A DNA stretch of 35,688 nt from Bacteroidia bacterium (GTDB taxonomy: Bacteria; Bacteroidota; Bacteroidia; Bacteroidales; VadinHA17), in assembly GCA_026391215.1 (NCBI GenBank), contig JAPLDX010000042.1:1-35688 (forward strand), read 5' to 3'. A program made the translations under genes and the position numbers. The notes under the pieces were generated by a model. The model searched no databases. It saw nothing but the letters and a program-made list of their open reading frames with translations, and was not told the origin of the DNA. Positions 15,466-24,178 of the stretch are shown here, in pieces. Each line of letters begins with the position of its first letter. Positions within the stretch are counted from its first letter, which is position 1.

Positions 15466-16668
15466 TCATTTGATAAATGGTGCTATCGCCCTCTTATATA
15501 TTCCATGCATCCATGCAATTGCCATACCGTAATTAGTTATTGACACACCTGCTTTGACTGCCAGCTGAAGCCTATTATGAAGCTGTTTTCTGGTTATCAT
15601 GCAGCCGCCGCACTGGATCAGCAGCGCATAATCGGTAATTGGCCGCGGAACGGTATCCAGTCCGGCTACGACATCAAATTCTATCTTTTTTCCGGTAAAA
15701 CCTGTTATCCATCGTGGAATTTTTTCCCTTCCTATATCATCGCAGGCAATATGATGTGTACATGATTCCAGGATAAGCACCCTGTCTCCGTCTTTAAGCT
15801 CTGAGATCTTCGGGGTGCCTTTCAGGTAATTGTCAAAATCGCCCTTGAACCTTGCAAGCATAATGCTGAAGCTGGTGAGAGGAATTTCAGGAGGTATTGA
15901 AGCGTTGGCTTTGGCAAATACCTGTGAGTCGGTTATTGCAAGGGCCGGCTTAATACCAGTCTTTCTCAGGAAGGAATCAACTTCGTTTTCTTTCAGGACT
16001 ACAGCAACAGCATCATTGTCAAGTATATCTCGAATAGCCTGCACCTGCGGGAGGATCATTCTTCCGGCAGGGGCCTCGGTATCAATTGGTGTAATCAGGA
16101 CGACAATATCCCCATGGCTGATAATATCTCCAAGCAGGGCAGGGACTTTGTATGATTGTTCAGGGATAGTATTTTTTATCAGATTTATCAGCTCCTCATA
16201 ATTACGTTTGTCAACAGCTGAAAATTCAAAAAGCACTTTTCCACTCTTCTTCTTTACTTCTTCCTTAAACTGTGCTGAAGGTTGGAGAACATCCGATTTA
16301 TTGTGGATTACAATGAATGGAATATCCTGTTCATGAAATCTGATGATGAAGTCATCTTCATATTTACCCCATGTATTATCAGCAACAACCAGCAGTGCAA
16401 GGTCAATGGTATCCAGGGTTCTGATTGTTCTTTCGACTCTCTTTTTACCGAGATCTCCGTTGTCGTCAATACCCCCTGTATCTACAAGAATTACCGGACC
16501 AAAATCTGTGATCTCAAATGATTTCTTTACCGGATCAGTTGTTGTCCCGGCATGATCAGATACAATTGCTATATCCTGTCCTGCAAGGCAGTTGATCAGG
16601 CTGCTTTTACCATTATTGCGGCGGCCGTAAATGCCTATATGAGGTTTGGAGTCTTTTCCTTTTGACAT
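15466..16668 (-). CDS. hydF: [FeFe]-hydrogenase H-cluster maturation GTPase HydF
   Basis: HydF is the scaffold on which the 2Fe subcluster of [FeFe]-hydrogenase is assembled before transfer to HydA. The 400-residue protein has an N-terminal Era-like GTPase domain: P-loop GRRNNGKSS (15-23), GTTTDPV, DTGG (63-66) and HNKSD. The C-terminal cluster-binding domain has the pattern C-x-H...C-x2-C, with Cys303 and His305 (CTHH) and Cys353 and Cys356 (CGGC). I chose ATG 16668, one base after the stop of the response regulator, because MSKGKDSKPHIGIYGRRN is the usual family start; the frame is open to 16701. hydE, hydG and a hydrogenase are not in this window. Confidence 0.95.
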   Translation of the reverse strand: MSKGKDSKPHIGIYGRRNNGKSSLINCLAGQDIAIVSDHAGTTTDPVKKSFEITDFGPVILVDTGGIDDNGDLGKKRVERTIRTLDTIDLALLVVADNTWGKYEDDFIIRFHEQDIPFIVIHNKSDVLQPSAQFKEEVKKKSGKVLFEFSAVDKRNYEELINLIKNTIPEQSYKVPALLGDIISHGDIVVLITPIDTEAPAGRMILPQVQAIRDILDNDAVAVVLKENEVDSFLRKTGIKPALAITDSQVFAKANASIPPEIPLTSFSIMLARFKGDFDNYLKGTPKISELKDGDRVLILESCTHHIACDDIGREKIPRWITGFTGKKIEFDVVAGLDTVPRPITDYALLIQCGGCMITRKQLHNRLQLAVKAGVSITNYGMAIAWMHGIYKRAIAPFIK

Positions 16669-16669
16669 A

Positions 16670-17845
16670 TTAAATATTGCTTCCGGAGACTGGTCTTGCA
16701 TAGGCCACTACATCAGCTCCGGTTATGTCATCTTTACATAATATGATAAGTCTCTCCAAAACATTCCTGAATTCCCTTATATTGCCTGTCCATTCGACCT
16801 TCTGCATTTCTTTTATGGCGTCAGGCCTGATAGTTTTTTTGCTCATTCCGTATTCCTTGCAGATCATCGAATTAAAATGCTCTGCAAGCAAGGGGATATC
16901 CTCTGAACGTTCATTAAGGGTGGGAACATGGATGAGTATAACGCTGAGACGGTGATAAAGATCTTCCCGGAATCCGTTCTTTTCAATCTCATGCTTAATA
17001 TTCTTATTGGTGGCAGTAATGATTCTTACGTTTACATTGATATCCTTATCTGAACCTACCCTTGTTATCCTGTTCTCCTGAAGGGCTCTCAGCACTTTAG
17101 CCTGTGCCGAAAGACTCATATCGCCAATTTCGTCAAGAAAAAGAGTTCCCCCGTTTGCCTGTTCGAATTTACCGATACGCTGCTTTATAGCTGAGGTGAA
17201 TGATCCTTTCTCGTGCCCAAACAACTCACTTTCAATAAGTTCAGACGGAATGGCGGCGCAATTTACTTCTACAAATGGTCCCTTTGCCCTGCTGCTTTTC
17301 TCATGTATCTGGCGAGCAACAAGTTCTTTCCCGGTTCCGTTAGCGCCTGTGATGAGGACTCTTGCCTCGGTAGGAGCGACCCTGTCGATCATCTCCTTAA
17401 CTTTATTAATAGGTTCGGATTCGCCGACTATCTCGTACATTTTACTGACCTTATTTTTCAGCACCTGTGTCTGGGTTATAAGGGTCGATTTATCCGTAGC
17501 ATTCCGTATGGTTATCAGGAGCCTGTTGAGGTCGATTGGCTTTTCAAGAAAATCGTATGCTCCTTTCTTGATTGCCTCAACTGCTGTATCAATGTTCCCA
17601 TGCCCCGATATCATGACAATAGGAGTGACAGTTGAAATATCAACTATTTTTTCGAGGACTTCGATGCCATCCATTTTCTGCATCTTGATGTCGCACAGGA
17701 CAATATCATATGTATTGTTCGAAAAAAGTTCAATTCCCGTCAGTCCGTCTTCAGCAAGATCAACCTCATGTTTCTCGTATTCCAGAACTTCCTTCAGGGT
17801 GTTCCGGATAGCTTTTTCATCGTCGATAACTAAAATCTTTGACAT
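16670..17845 (-). CDS. Sigma-54-type response regulator lacking a DNA-binding domain
   Basis: The protein has 391 residues. The receiver domain (1-120) has phospho-acceptor Asp52 and Lys102 (EKP). The AAA+ domain (about 138-385) has Walker A GANGTGKE (167-174) and Walker B GGTLFLDEIGD. The sigma-54-contacting loop reads GSFTSA (214-219) instead of GAFTGA. The sequence ends soon after the AAA+ lid (IREFRNVLERL), so the Fis-type HTH typical of NtrC proteins is absent. It may therefore act from solution or have a function other than sigma-54 activation. No sensor kinase is adjacent. hydF begins one base downstream; the ABC permease gene lies upstream across a repeat-containing 91-base gap. Confidence 0.88.
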   Translation of the reverse strand: MSKILVIDDEKAIRNTLKEVLEYEKHEVDLAEDGLTGIELFSNNTYDIVLCDIKMQKMDGIEVLEKIVDISTVTPIVMISGHGNIDTAVEAIKKGAYDFLEKPIDLNRLLITIRNATDKSTLITQTQVLKNKVSKMYEIVGESEPINKVKEMIDRVAPTEARVLITGANGTGKELVARQIHEKSSRAKGPFVEVNCAAIPSELIESELFGHEKGSFTSAIKQRIGKFEQANGGTLFLDEIGDMSLSAQAKVLRALQENRITRVGSDKDINVNVRIITATNKNIKHEIEKNGFREDLYHRLSVILIHVPTLNERSEDIPLLAEHFNSMICKEYGMSKKTIRPDAIKEMQKVEWTGNIREFRNVLERLIILCKDDITGADVVAYARPVSGSNI

Positions 17846-17861
17846 TATATTTTTATTAAAT

Positions 17862-17892
17862 CAACCCACCCCTTGCCCCTCCCAGGAGGGGA
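17862..17892. repeat. GC-rich palindromic repeat, copy A
   Basis: An isolated copy of the GC-rich element also found around the DUF559 gene at 34624-35197. Its core CCCCTCC-CA-GGAGGGG (17876-17891) is a perfect hairpin preceded by CCACCCCTTG. It lies between the ABC permease and the response regulator genes. It is followed at 17893-17936 by a T-rich stretch with repeated CTTTTGTC/TTTTATC units. Confidence 0.6.
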
Positions 17893-17936
17893 TTCTAATG
17901 CTTTTTACTTTTGTCTTTTTCCTTTTATCTTTTGTC

Positions 17937-19292
17937 TTAACCGCTATATTTCAGCCACTTCCAGATCTCCTTCCATGATGATTTCTTCCCGTACATCAGG
18001 ATGCCGGTTCTGTAGACCTTGGCAGCCATCCAGACAAATCCCATAAATGTTATTAACATCAGGACCATTGAGATAATAATCTGCCAGTATGGAACCCCAA
18101 ATGGTATCCTTGCCATCATAACAATAGGAGAGGTGAAGGGAATTATTGAAAACCAGAAAGCAATTGAGCTTTCCGGGTTCTGCATTGTTCCCATTGCCAC
18201 CATAAGAGCGAGTATTATAGGTATTGTAACCGGCAGCATGAACTGCTGCGTTTCAGTTTCGTTATCGACCGCCGAACCAATTGCAGCAAAAACCGAGGCA
18301 TATAAAAGGTACCCTGTAATGAAATAAAATATGAAAGAAAATATTATCAGAAGCCAGTCCTGGTTCATTGCATTGTCAAACAATTTTGAAAATTCTGCCA
18401 TCCCTTCAGACATATCTGCCTTTGTCGTTGCAACTTCCTGCTGATCTCCCGTCATAATATCCTGTGGTATATTCTGAGTGATTTCCGTTACACTCTTGTC
18501 TTTCAGGATAGTCGTTTTCACAACTGCAACCATTGCAACCGTAAGAAATATCCAGATCAGGAACTGTGTAAGGCCTACCAGAGCAACGCCAATGATCTTC
18601 CCCATCATAAGCTGAACAGGTTTAACCGAGGAGACAATTACCTCAATAACCCTGCTTGTTTTTTCTTCAATAACGCCTCTCATAACCATCGATCCGAACA
18701 TGAAAACAAGCATGTACATAAGAAAGCCGCTGATATATGCCAGGGCCATTGCAATGCCTGTGCTTGTTTTTACAGCCTCTCCCGAATCATCGATCTTAAT
18801 AGTCTGAATTGATACATCTGTCTTGACATCCTTAAGGATCTTATCGAGGTCCTTAATATCATATGCAAGAAGCTTCTGCCTTTCAATTTCCTTCTCAAGC
18901 GCACCGGAAATATGATCAAGCAGAGTAAAAGAAGGCTGTTTTTTTGAAATGAGCTGTATGGCATTCGGAGTATTTATGATCTCCGGTGAGATCCACAATA
19001 TACCATAATACCCAGCCTCTTCAAAAGTTGTTTTAAGATCTTCTACTGAAGTGTTTTCCAGGTAGATATAATCTGCATCTTTTGTGTCGGGAATGACATT
19101 CTTAAACAGGTCAGAACCATCTTCGATAACAGCGATCTTCTTGAAATCCTTATCGCCGTTCACCATCAGAAGCGTTGGTACAACCATAAGAGCCGCCATT
19201 AACACTGGCGCCAGGATGGTCATTATGATGAATGATTTCTTTCTCACCCTGGTAAGGTATTCTCTTTTTATTATTATAGATATCTTATTCAT
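17937..19292 (-). CDS. ABC-2 type exporter permease (NatB-like)
   Basis: The 451-residue membrane protein has one N-terminal helix (about 21-43) and a large extracytoplasmic segment (about 45-175). Five or six further helices follow (180-203, 232-258, 315-340, 353-370, 385-396, 405-425). The motif EEKTSRVIEVIVSSVKP, seen at 209-225, is typical of the ABC2_membrane_3/NatB group, whose members export Na+ or unknown compounds. The ATPase gene lies 18 bases upstream, so the two form one exporter. The substrate cannot be deduced from sequence. Confidence 0.9.
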   Translation of the reverse strand: MNKISIIIKREYLTRVRKKSFIIMTILAPVLMAALMVVPTLLMVNGDKDFKKIAVIEDGSDLFKNVIPDTKDADYIYLENTSVEDLKTTFEEAGYYGILWISPEIINTPNAIQLISKKQPSFTLLDHISGALEKEIERQKLLAYDIKDLDKILKDVKTDVSIQTIKIDDSGEAVKTSTGIAMALAYISGFLMYMLVFMFGSMVMRGVIEEKTSRVIEVIVSSVKPVQLMMGKIIGVALVGLTQFLIWIFLTVAMVAVVKTTILKDKSVTEITQNIPQDIMTGDQQEVATTKADMSEGMAEFSKLFDNAMNQDWLLIIFSFIFYFITGYLLYASVFAAIGSAVDNETETQQFMLPVTIPIILALMVAMGTMQNPESSIAFWFSIIPFTSPIVMMARIPFGVPYWQIIISMVLMLITFMGFVWMAAKVYRTGILMYGKKSSWKEIWKWLKYSG

Positions 19293-19310
19293 AATCTGGA
19301 TGTTTCAGGA

Positions 19311-20219
19311 TTAATTACGGGATTCAACTACCCTGATAAATATTTCATTCATAGAGGGGAGAGCAGGATTGAAAGAGATGATCTTACCTGATTTCATAAC
19401 AGTTTTCAGGATATCATTTGTTGTGATATCCGATATAGTTTTAATCCTTATCAGGCTCTTTTCATTTTCAAACTGATTATTAAGGATCTTATACTGCCCG
19501 TTTCCTTCAATTTTGACTTCGCCTTCAAAAAGAAGCTCGTATTCGTTAGCGGCCCACTGACTGCGAATCTCATCCACGCTTCCTTCAAGGATTGTCTTTG
19601 CTTTGTCAATGAGAGTGATATTGTCGCAAAGTTCCTCAACCGATTCCATATTATGGGTGGAAAATATTATTGTGGCACCTCTTTCCCTGAGGAAGAGTAT
19701 TTCATTCTTGATGATATTGGCGTTAACAGGGTCAAATCCAGTGAACGGTTCATCGAAAATTATGAGTTTTGGTTCATGAAGGATAGTGGTCACAAACTGC
19801 ACTTTCTGCTGCATACCTTTTGACAGCTCTTCAACCTTCTTGCCCCACCATTCAACCATATCCAGTTTTTTAAACCAGTATTTCAGTCTTCTCATTGCTT
19901 CTGCCTTGGTAAGTCCTTTAAGTTGGGCAAAATAGATCGCCTGTTCGCCAATTTTCATTTTTTTGTACAAGCCGCGTTCTTCAGGAAGGTAGCCGATGAA
20001 CTGGACATCCTCCGGCATCAGTTTACGGCCGCTCATGAAAAGCTCCCCGGCATCGGGACCGGTTATCTGGTTGATTATCCTTATGAGCGTTGTTTTTCCG
20101 GCGCCGTTTGGTCCAAGAAGTCCGTATATGCACTGTTCAGGTACAGCTATGCTTACATTATCCAGTGCAGTGAAATTTCCGAATTTTTTGGTGATGTTCT
20201 TTGCCTCAAATAGTGACAT
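19311..20219 (-). CDS. ABC exporter ATP-binding protein (NatA-like)
   Basis: The 302-residue cytoplasmic ATPase powers the adjacent permease. It has Walker A GPNGAGKT (36-43), Q-loop region GYLPEERGLY, signature LSKGMQ (132-137), Walker B LIIFDEP (152-158) and switch His189. The C-terminal extension of about 90 residues (from 215) is typical of the NatA/YhaQ group with DUF4162. It begins 48 bases after dnaJ on the same strand, so it may be transcribed with the chaperone genes or have its own promoter; none was recognised. Confidence 0.92.
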   Translation of the reverse strand: MSLFEAKNITKKFGNFTALDNVSIAVPEQCIYGLLGPNGAGKTTLIRIINQITGPDAGELFMSGRKLMPEDVQFIGYLPEERGLYKKMKIGEQAIYFAQLKGLTKAEAMRRLKYWFKKLDMVEWWGKKVEELSKGMQQKVQFVTTILHEPKLIIFDEPFTGFDPVNANIIKNEILFLRERGATIIFSTHNMESVEELCDNITLIDKAKTILEGSVDEIRSQWAANEYELLFEGEVKIEGNGQYKILNNQFENEKSLIRIKTISDITTNDILKTVMKSGKIISFNPALPSMNEIFIRVVESRN

Positions 20220-20267
20220 AGAATAATAGGTTAGGTTTTAAAATGAGTGGTAAATATATGAAATCTC

Positions 20268-21419
20268 CTATTCAAAATACCCCTTCATCCTTTCAAAAAA
20301 GCCTCTGTCGTTCTTATCAGGTTTTGGGGTGAAGGTATCTGACTCTTTGAATCTTTCAATGATCTTAGCTTCTTCCCTGCTGGGATTCTTGGGTATCCAT
20401 ACGTTTACATTGACGAGGAGATCTCCTCTTCCATAACCATTGACTTCCGGCAGTCCTTTTCCTCTTAAACGCAGGATCTTGCCTGGCTGGGTTCCCGGCT
20501 CGATCTTTATTTTGACATTATTATCTATTGTAGGCACCTCAACATGAGCACCGAGAACAGCATCAGGGATGCTGATGAATAAATTATAGATCAAGTCGTT
20601 ACCTTCCCTTATCAGATCAGGATGGCTCTCTTCGTCAATTACGACCAGCAGGTCGCCGTTAACGCCTCCCCTCCTGGGCGCATTTCCTTTGCCGGACATT
20701 GTCATCTGCATCCCTTTACCGACTCCGGCAGGTATATTGATCTTAATTATATCCTCTTTCTGAACTATTCCTTCGCCATAACAGGCAGAACATTTTTTTG
20801 TTATTGTCTTACCCTCGCCTCCGCATGAAGGACATACAGAGGTAGTCTGCATCTGTCCCAGCATTGTATTTGTGAGTCGTGTTACATGTCCCGAACCGCG
20901 GCATGTTGAACAGGTTGACAGGCTGTTTGAATCTGCAGCTCCTGTTCCCCCGCAGGTTGCGCATGTGACATACCTGGAGACCTTTATCTTTTTTTCTGCA
21001 CCATTGGCTATTTCGTTGAGTGTAAGCTTAACCTTCACCCTGAGGTTGGTCCCTTTGTTAACCCTTCTTCCTCCTCCGTGTCTGTTGCTGCCGAAACCTC
21101 CAAATCCCCCGAAGGCATCGCCGAAGATATCGCCGAAGGATGAGAAGATATCTTCCATTGTCATGGTACCTCCTCCGAATCCGTTTCCGGCGCCACTCAT
21201 ACCTGCATGGCCAAAACGGTCATACCTGGCTTTTTTCTCATCATTGCTTAAAACCTCATAGGCTTCAGCCGCCTCCTTGAAAAGTTCCTCTGCTTTCTTA
21301 TCACCGGGATTCTTATCGGGATGGTGCTTCAAAGCCTGCTTCCTGTAAGCCTTCTTTATCTCTTCCTTTGTGGCACTTTTTGATACCCCGAGGACTTCGT
21401 AATAATCTCTTTTTTCCAT
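20268..21419 (-). CDS. dnaJ: Chaperone protein DnaJ
   Basis: DnaJ is the Hsp40 co-chaperone that delivers substrates to DnaK and stimulates its ATPase. The 383-residue type I protein has a J domain with HPD at 33-35 and a Gly/Phe-rich linker. The zinc-binding region has four CxxCxGxG repeats ([32 protein letters not shown]). Two substrate-binding beta domains follow. I chose ATG 21419 because GGAGAA lies upstream at a good distance and [11 protein letters not shown] is the family start; the frame is open to 21437 inside grpE. It follows grpE by 4 bases. dnaK is not in the window. Confidence 0.96.
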   Translation of the reverse strand: MEKRDYYEVLGVSKSATKEEIKKAYRKQALKHHPDKNPGDKKAEELFKEAAEAYEVLSNDEKKARYDRFGHAGMSGAGNGFGGGTMTMEDIFSSFGDIFGDAFGGFGGFGSNRHGGGRRVNKGTNLRVKVKLTLNEIANGAEKKIKVSRYVTCATCGGTGAADSNSLSTCSTCRGSGHVTRLTNTMLGQMQTTSVCPSCGGEGKTITKKCSACYGEGIVQKEDIIKINIPAGVGKGMQMTMSGKGNAPRRGGVNGDLLVVIDEESHPDLIREGNDLIYNLFISIPDAVLGAHVEVPTIDNNVKIKIEPGTQPGKILRLRGKGLPEVNGYGRGDLLVNVNVWIPKNPSREEAKIIERFKESDTFTPKPDKNDRGFFERMKGYFE

Positions 21420-21423
21420 CCGT

Positions 21424-22050
21424 TTATTCTCCGACAATTACCTTTGAATGTCTGATAACCTTATCCTGCAAATAAAAACCCTTTTGGACCACCTCTACTA
21501 TTTTCCCTTTCTTATCCTCTTCCTGGACCTGCACTTTAGCTACAGCATGATGGAGGTCTACATTGAATTCACAATTCATGGATTCAATTTCCCTGACCCC
21601 GTTTTGTTTAAGGTATTCAGTGAGCTTCAGGTAAATAAGATCAATCCCTTCTTTCATTGCAGCACTGTCCGTTGCTGTATCAAGATGTGACATAGCCCTT
21701 TCAAAATCATCCATGAAAGGAAGTATATTCAGAAGCACATTCTCACTGGCATATTTCGACAATTCCATTTTTTCACGCAGGGTTCTTCTCCTGTAATTAT
21801 CAAATTCAGCGGATAGACGCAGATATTTATCCTGCATCTCTGCCAGTTTTTCCTCTAAAGATCTTTCTTCAGGAACAGCTTTATCGGCAGCAGGCTGTTC
21901 AGCAGCACCGGTTTCTTTCTCCTGCTTCTCTGTGCCCTTTTCCGGCTGAACAGTCTCCTGTGCAGGGACATTTTCTTTATTATCAGCTGTTTCGCTATGA
22001 TCTTCTTGTCTGGTCTCATGCTGATCAGACGTTTTCTTCTTTACCATCAC
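21424..22050 (-). CDS. grpE: Nucleotide exchange factor GrpE
   Basis: GrpE releases ADP from DnaK. The 208-residue protein starts with an acidic, Glu/Lys/Gln-rich disordered segment (about 1-60). A long coiled-coil helix follows, containing [21 protein letters not shown]. The four-helix bundle and the beta-wing (from about 150, with [21 protein letters not shown]) complete the fold. ATG 22050 or 22047 may start translation. It leads the grpE-dnaJ unit; a TGTCA-N3-TGTCA repeat shared with hsp20 lies 61-73 bases upstream. Confidence 0.94.
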   Translation of the reverse strand: MMVKKKTSDQHETRQEDHSETADNKENVPAQETVQPEKGTEKQEKETGAAEQPAADKAVPEERSLEEKLAEMQDKYLRLSAEFDNYRRRTLREKMELSKYASENVLLNILPFMDDFERAMSHLDTATDSAAMKEGIDLIYLKLTEYLKQNGVREIESMNCEFNVDLHHAVAKVQVQEEDKKGKIVEVVQKGFYLQDKVIRHSKVIVGE

Positions 22051-22110
22051 ACGTATAATTTCGATTTAATAAACTTCTGTTCAACAAATTGTTTGCCAGC
22101 AATCAATAAT

Positions 22111-22123
22111 TGACATTTTGACA
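22111..22123 (-). promoter_or_regulatory. TGTCA-N3-TGTCA direct repeat upstream of grpE
   Basis: TGACA-TTT-TGACA on the + strand, the same half-sites and 3-base spacing as 638-650 upstream of hsp20, in the same orientation relative to the gene. It lies in the 111-base gap between murA and grpE. Role inferred from co-occurrence only. Confidence 0.5.
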
Positions 22124-22161
22124 GAGAGATGAAGAGGATTAAGGCATTATGGCGCAAAATA

Positions 22162-23466
22162 CTAAAGCCTTTCTATATCTGCTCCCAGGGCATTAAGACG
22201 TTTATCTATATCCTGATACCCGCGATCGATCTGTTCGATATTATGGATAACGCTCTTGCCTTCTGCTGACATGGCGGCAATCAGCAGCGCAACTCCGGCC
22301 CTGATATCAGGAGATGACATAACGGTACCTCGGAGCTTTAATTTCCTGTCATGGCCTATTACTGTTGCCCTGTGAGGGTCGCAAAGAATTATCTGCGCGC
22401 CCATATCAATCAGCTTGTCAACAAAAAAGAGACGGCTTTCAAACATCTTCTGATGGATAAGGACAGCGCCTTTAGCCTGGGTTGCAGTAACCAGGAACAC
22501 GCTGAGCAGATCAGGAGTCAGTCCCGGCCATATTGCATCAGCGATTGTCATTATTGAACCGTCAATGAAGGTTTCTATTTCATAATGTTCCTGACGGGGG
22601 ATATAGATATTATCACCTGATTTTTCCAGTATTATGCCGAGCCTCCGGAAAGAATCAGGGATAATGCCCAGGTTCTCATATGAAACGTTTTTGATAGTGA
22701 TCTCAGATTCGGTCATGGCTGCCAAACCTATGAATGAACCGATTTCAATCATATCGGGCAGTATGGTATGTGTGCAGCCTTTTAGTTCCTTTACTCCATC
22801 GATATATAGTAGATTGGAACCGATGCCATCTATCCTGGCACCCATTGAAACGAGCATTTTGCAGAGCTGCTGGATATAGGGTTCGCAGGCAGCATTGTAT
22901 ATAGTTGTGCGTCCTTTTGCCAGCACGGCAGCCATTATTATATTTGCAGTTCCGGTAACTGATGCCTCATCCATGTGTATGTATGCACCTGTCAGCGAAG
23001 ATGCTTCAATCTTAAAGAAAGGATCGGAGGATTCGTATTCAAATTCTGCTCCAAGCTTCTGGAAGCCAATTAAATGTGTGTCAACGCGGCGACGGCCTAT
23101 TTTATCTCCGCCCGGTTTTGGGATATATGCCTTTCCAAACCTTGCAAGGAGAGGACCGACGACCATTATTGATCCCCTGATACTGTTGCTTTGCGACCGG
23201 TATTCACTTGTAAGAAGATAATCAAGATTGATTTCGGCAGCCCTGAATTTAATTGTTGATTTTGATTCCCTTGAAACCTTTACTCCCAGGCATTCAACGA
23301 GCTCTATCAGCTTATTTACATCACTGATACAGGGAATATTATTGATTGTTATTGTTTCTGACGAGAGAAGAGTTGCACATATTATCTGCAAAGCTTCATT
23401 TTTAGCACCCTGCGGGATTATTTCCCCCTTAAGAGATTTTCCGCCATGAACGATAAAAGTTCCCAT
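22162..23466 (-). CDS. murA: UDP-N-acetylglucosamine 1-carboxyvinyltransferase
   Basis: MurA transfers enolpyruvate from PEP to UDP-GlcNAc, the first committed step of peptidoglycan synthesis, in the cytoplasm. The 434-residue protein has the inside-out alpha/beta fold signatures AKNEALQI (Lys22) and RGSIMVVGPLLARFGKA. The active-site loop reads PGGDKIGRRR: Asp121 replaces the Cys that fosfomycin alkylates in E. coli (Cys115), so the enzyme is predicted to resist fosfomycin. Its ATG overlaps the stop of the full DUF4290 frame as TAATG, implying translational coupling. Confidence 0.96.
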   Translation of the reverse strand: MGTFIVHGGKSLKGEIIPQGAKNEALQIICATLLSSETITINNIPCISDVNKLIELVECLGVKVSRESKSTIKFRAAEINLDYLLTSEYRSQSNSIRGSIMVVGPLLARFGKAYIPKPGGDKIGRRRVDTHLIGFQKLGAEFEYESSDPFFKIEASSLTGAYIHMDEASVTGTANIIMAAVLAKGRTTIYNAACEPYIQQLCKMLVSMGARIDGIGSNLLYIDGVKELKGCTHTILPDMIEIGSFIGLAAMTESEITIKNVSYENLGIIPDSFRRLGIILEKSGDNIYIPRQEHYEIETFIDGSIMTIADAIWPGLTPDLLSVFLVTATQAKGAVLIHQKMFESRLFFVDKLIDMGAQIILCDPHRATVIGHDRKLKLRGTVMSSPDIRAGVALLIAAMSAEGKSVIHNIEQIDRGYQDIDKRLNALGADIERL

Positions 23467-23681
23467 TAATGCCGGGTATATCCTTTTTTCCTGTTGAATT
23501 GTTTATTCTGTTGCTTTCCATGAGGTTTCCCCAGCGGTTTTCTTTTTGGCGGCGGCAGTAGTTCCTTAACTTCCAGGATCTTCACTCCATCGGTCATTTT
23601 AAGCCTTCCACCGGATAATAACTTCATGTCGCCAATTATAACTTCATCAGCAACCTGACTCCTGTTCCAGGTGACGTACGA
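23466..23681 (-). pseudogene. C-terminal part of DUF4290 beyond an in-frame amber codon
   Basis: After TAG (23682-23684) the same frame stays open for 71 codons and ends at TAA 23466-23468. It starts SYVTWNRSQVADEV and ends with a basic tail (PPPKRKPLGKPHGKQQNK). This is the expected C-terminal part of DUF4290 proteins, where the corresponding junction usually reads NQMKKSY. One base change (AAG to TAG) would explain the stop. The frame's final TAA overlaps the murA ATG. Confidence 0.7.
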
Positions 23682-24110
23682 CTATTTCATCTGATTTACA
23701 ATAAGAGTCGTAAGATATTCCCTTTCTTCACCTTCTTTCATTTCACAAGCGGCATCGATCATTAATTCAACGATCCGTCCGTAATGCAGGAATCTTATGT
23801 CACCTTGCTTGTATGGTATCTGATTCGGCTTTTCAACAAACTTTGTCGGTTCCGGTAAAGTATAAGGGGAATCAATATCCAGACTAAAATCTGCTATCAG
23901 GGCAAGATGATCCCACAGCTTATGCCTGAAATCTCCTTCATCACGCAGGTGAGGATTGAGATTGCCCATGACCTGAATGATCGTCCTTGCGGCACGGTTC
24001 CTTTCTGCTCTGTCTTCAATGGTTTTGATGTGATCGACCATCTTCTGGACATTCCTGCCGTATTCAGGCAAGGCCATTCTCTTCCTCTGTGTATTGTAAT
24101 CGTAAGTCAT
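23682..24110 (-). CDS. DUF4290 family protein, interrupted by an amber codon
   Basis: This 142-residue product has the family start YDYNTQRKRMALPEYGRN and the block GNLNPHLRDEGDFRHKLWDHLA, recognisable in parts. DUF4290 proteins are soluble, of unknown function and largely confined to Bacteroidota. They are normally about 210-220 residues and end in a Lys/Arg/Asn-rich tail; here the frame stops early at TAG, while the missing tail is still encoded in frame downstream. Full frame: 23466-24110, 214 sense codons apart from the stop. It lies directly before murA. Confidence 0.85.
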   Translation of the reverse strand: MTYDYNTQRKRMALPEYGRNVQKMVDHIKTIEDRAERNRAARTIIQVMGNLNPHLRDEGDFRHKLWDHLALIADFSLDIDSPYTLPEPTKFVEKPNQIPYKQGDIRFLHYGRIVELMIDAACEMKEGEEREYLTTLIVNQMK

Positions 24111-24123
24111 TTGTTCTTTTTTG

Positions 24124-24131
24124 CAAAGCTA
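24124..24131 (-). promoter_or_regulatory. Possible -7 element (TAGCTTTG) before DUF4290-murA
   Basis: CAAAGCTA on the + strand reads TAGCTTTG on the gene strand, matching TAnnTTTG. The implied leader would be only about 7 nt and no -33 TTTG is seen, so this is tentative. Confidence 0.3.
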
Positions 24132-24178
24132 ATAATTAAATGCCAATTAAATAAAGGATTCACTACACGTCAGCTGAT

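Noticed and set aside
17893..17936. T-rich repeated stretch as a terminator for the ABC permease
   Set aside because: On the permease strand it is A-rich, so it gives no U-tract; the adjacent hairpin could only terminate weakly.
17196..17978. 260-codon open frame on the + strand
   Set aside because: It is antisense to the response regulator and permease genes, whose protein motifs are unmistakable; its translation resembles no family and is Ser/Leu-rich as expected for a shadow.
23682..23684. Programmed stop-codon recoding (selenocysteine or pyrrolysine)
   Set aside because: TAG excludes selenocysteine, and the expected residue is Lys with no sign of a methyltransferase-like context; mutation or sequence error is simpler.
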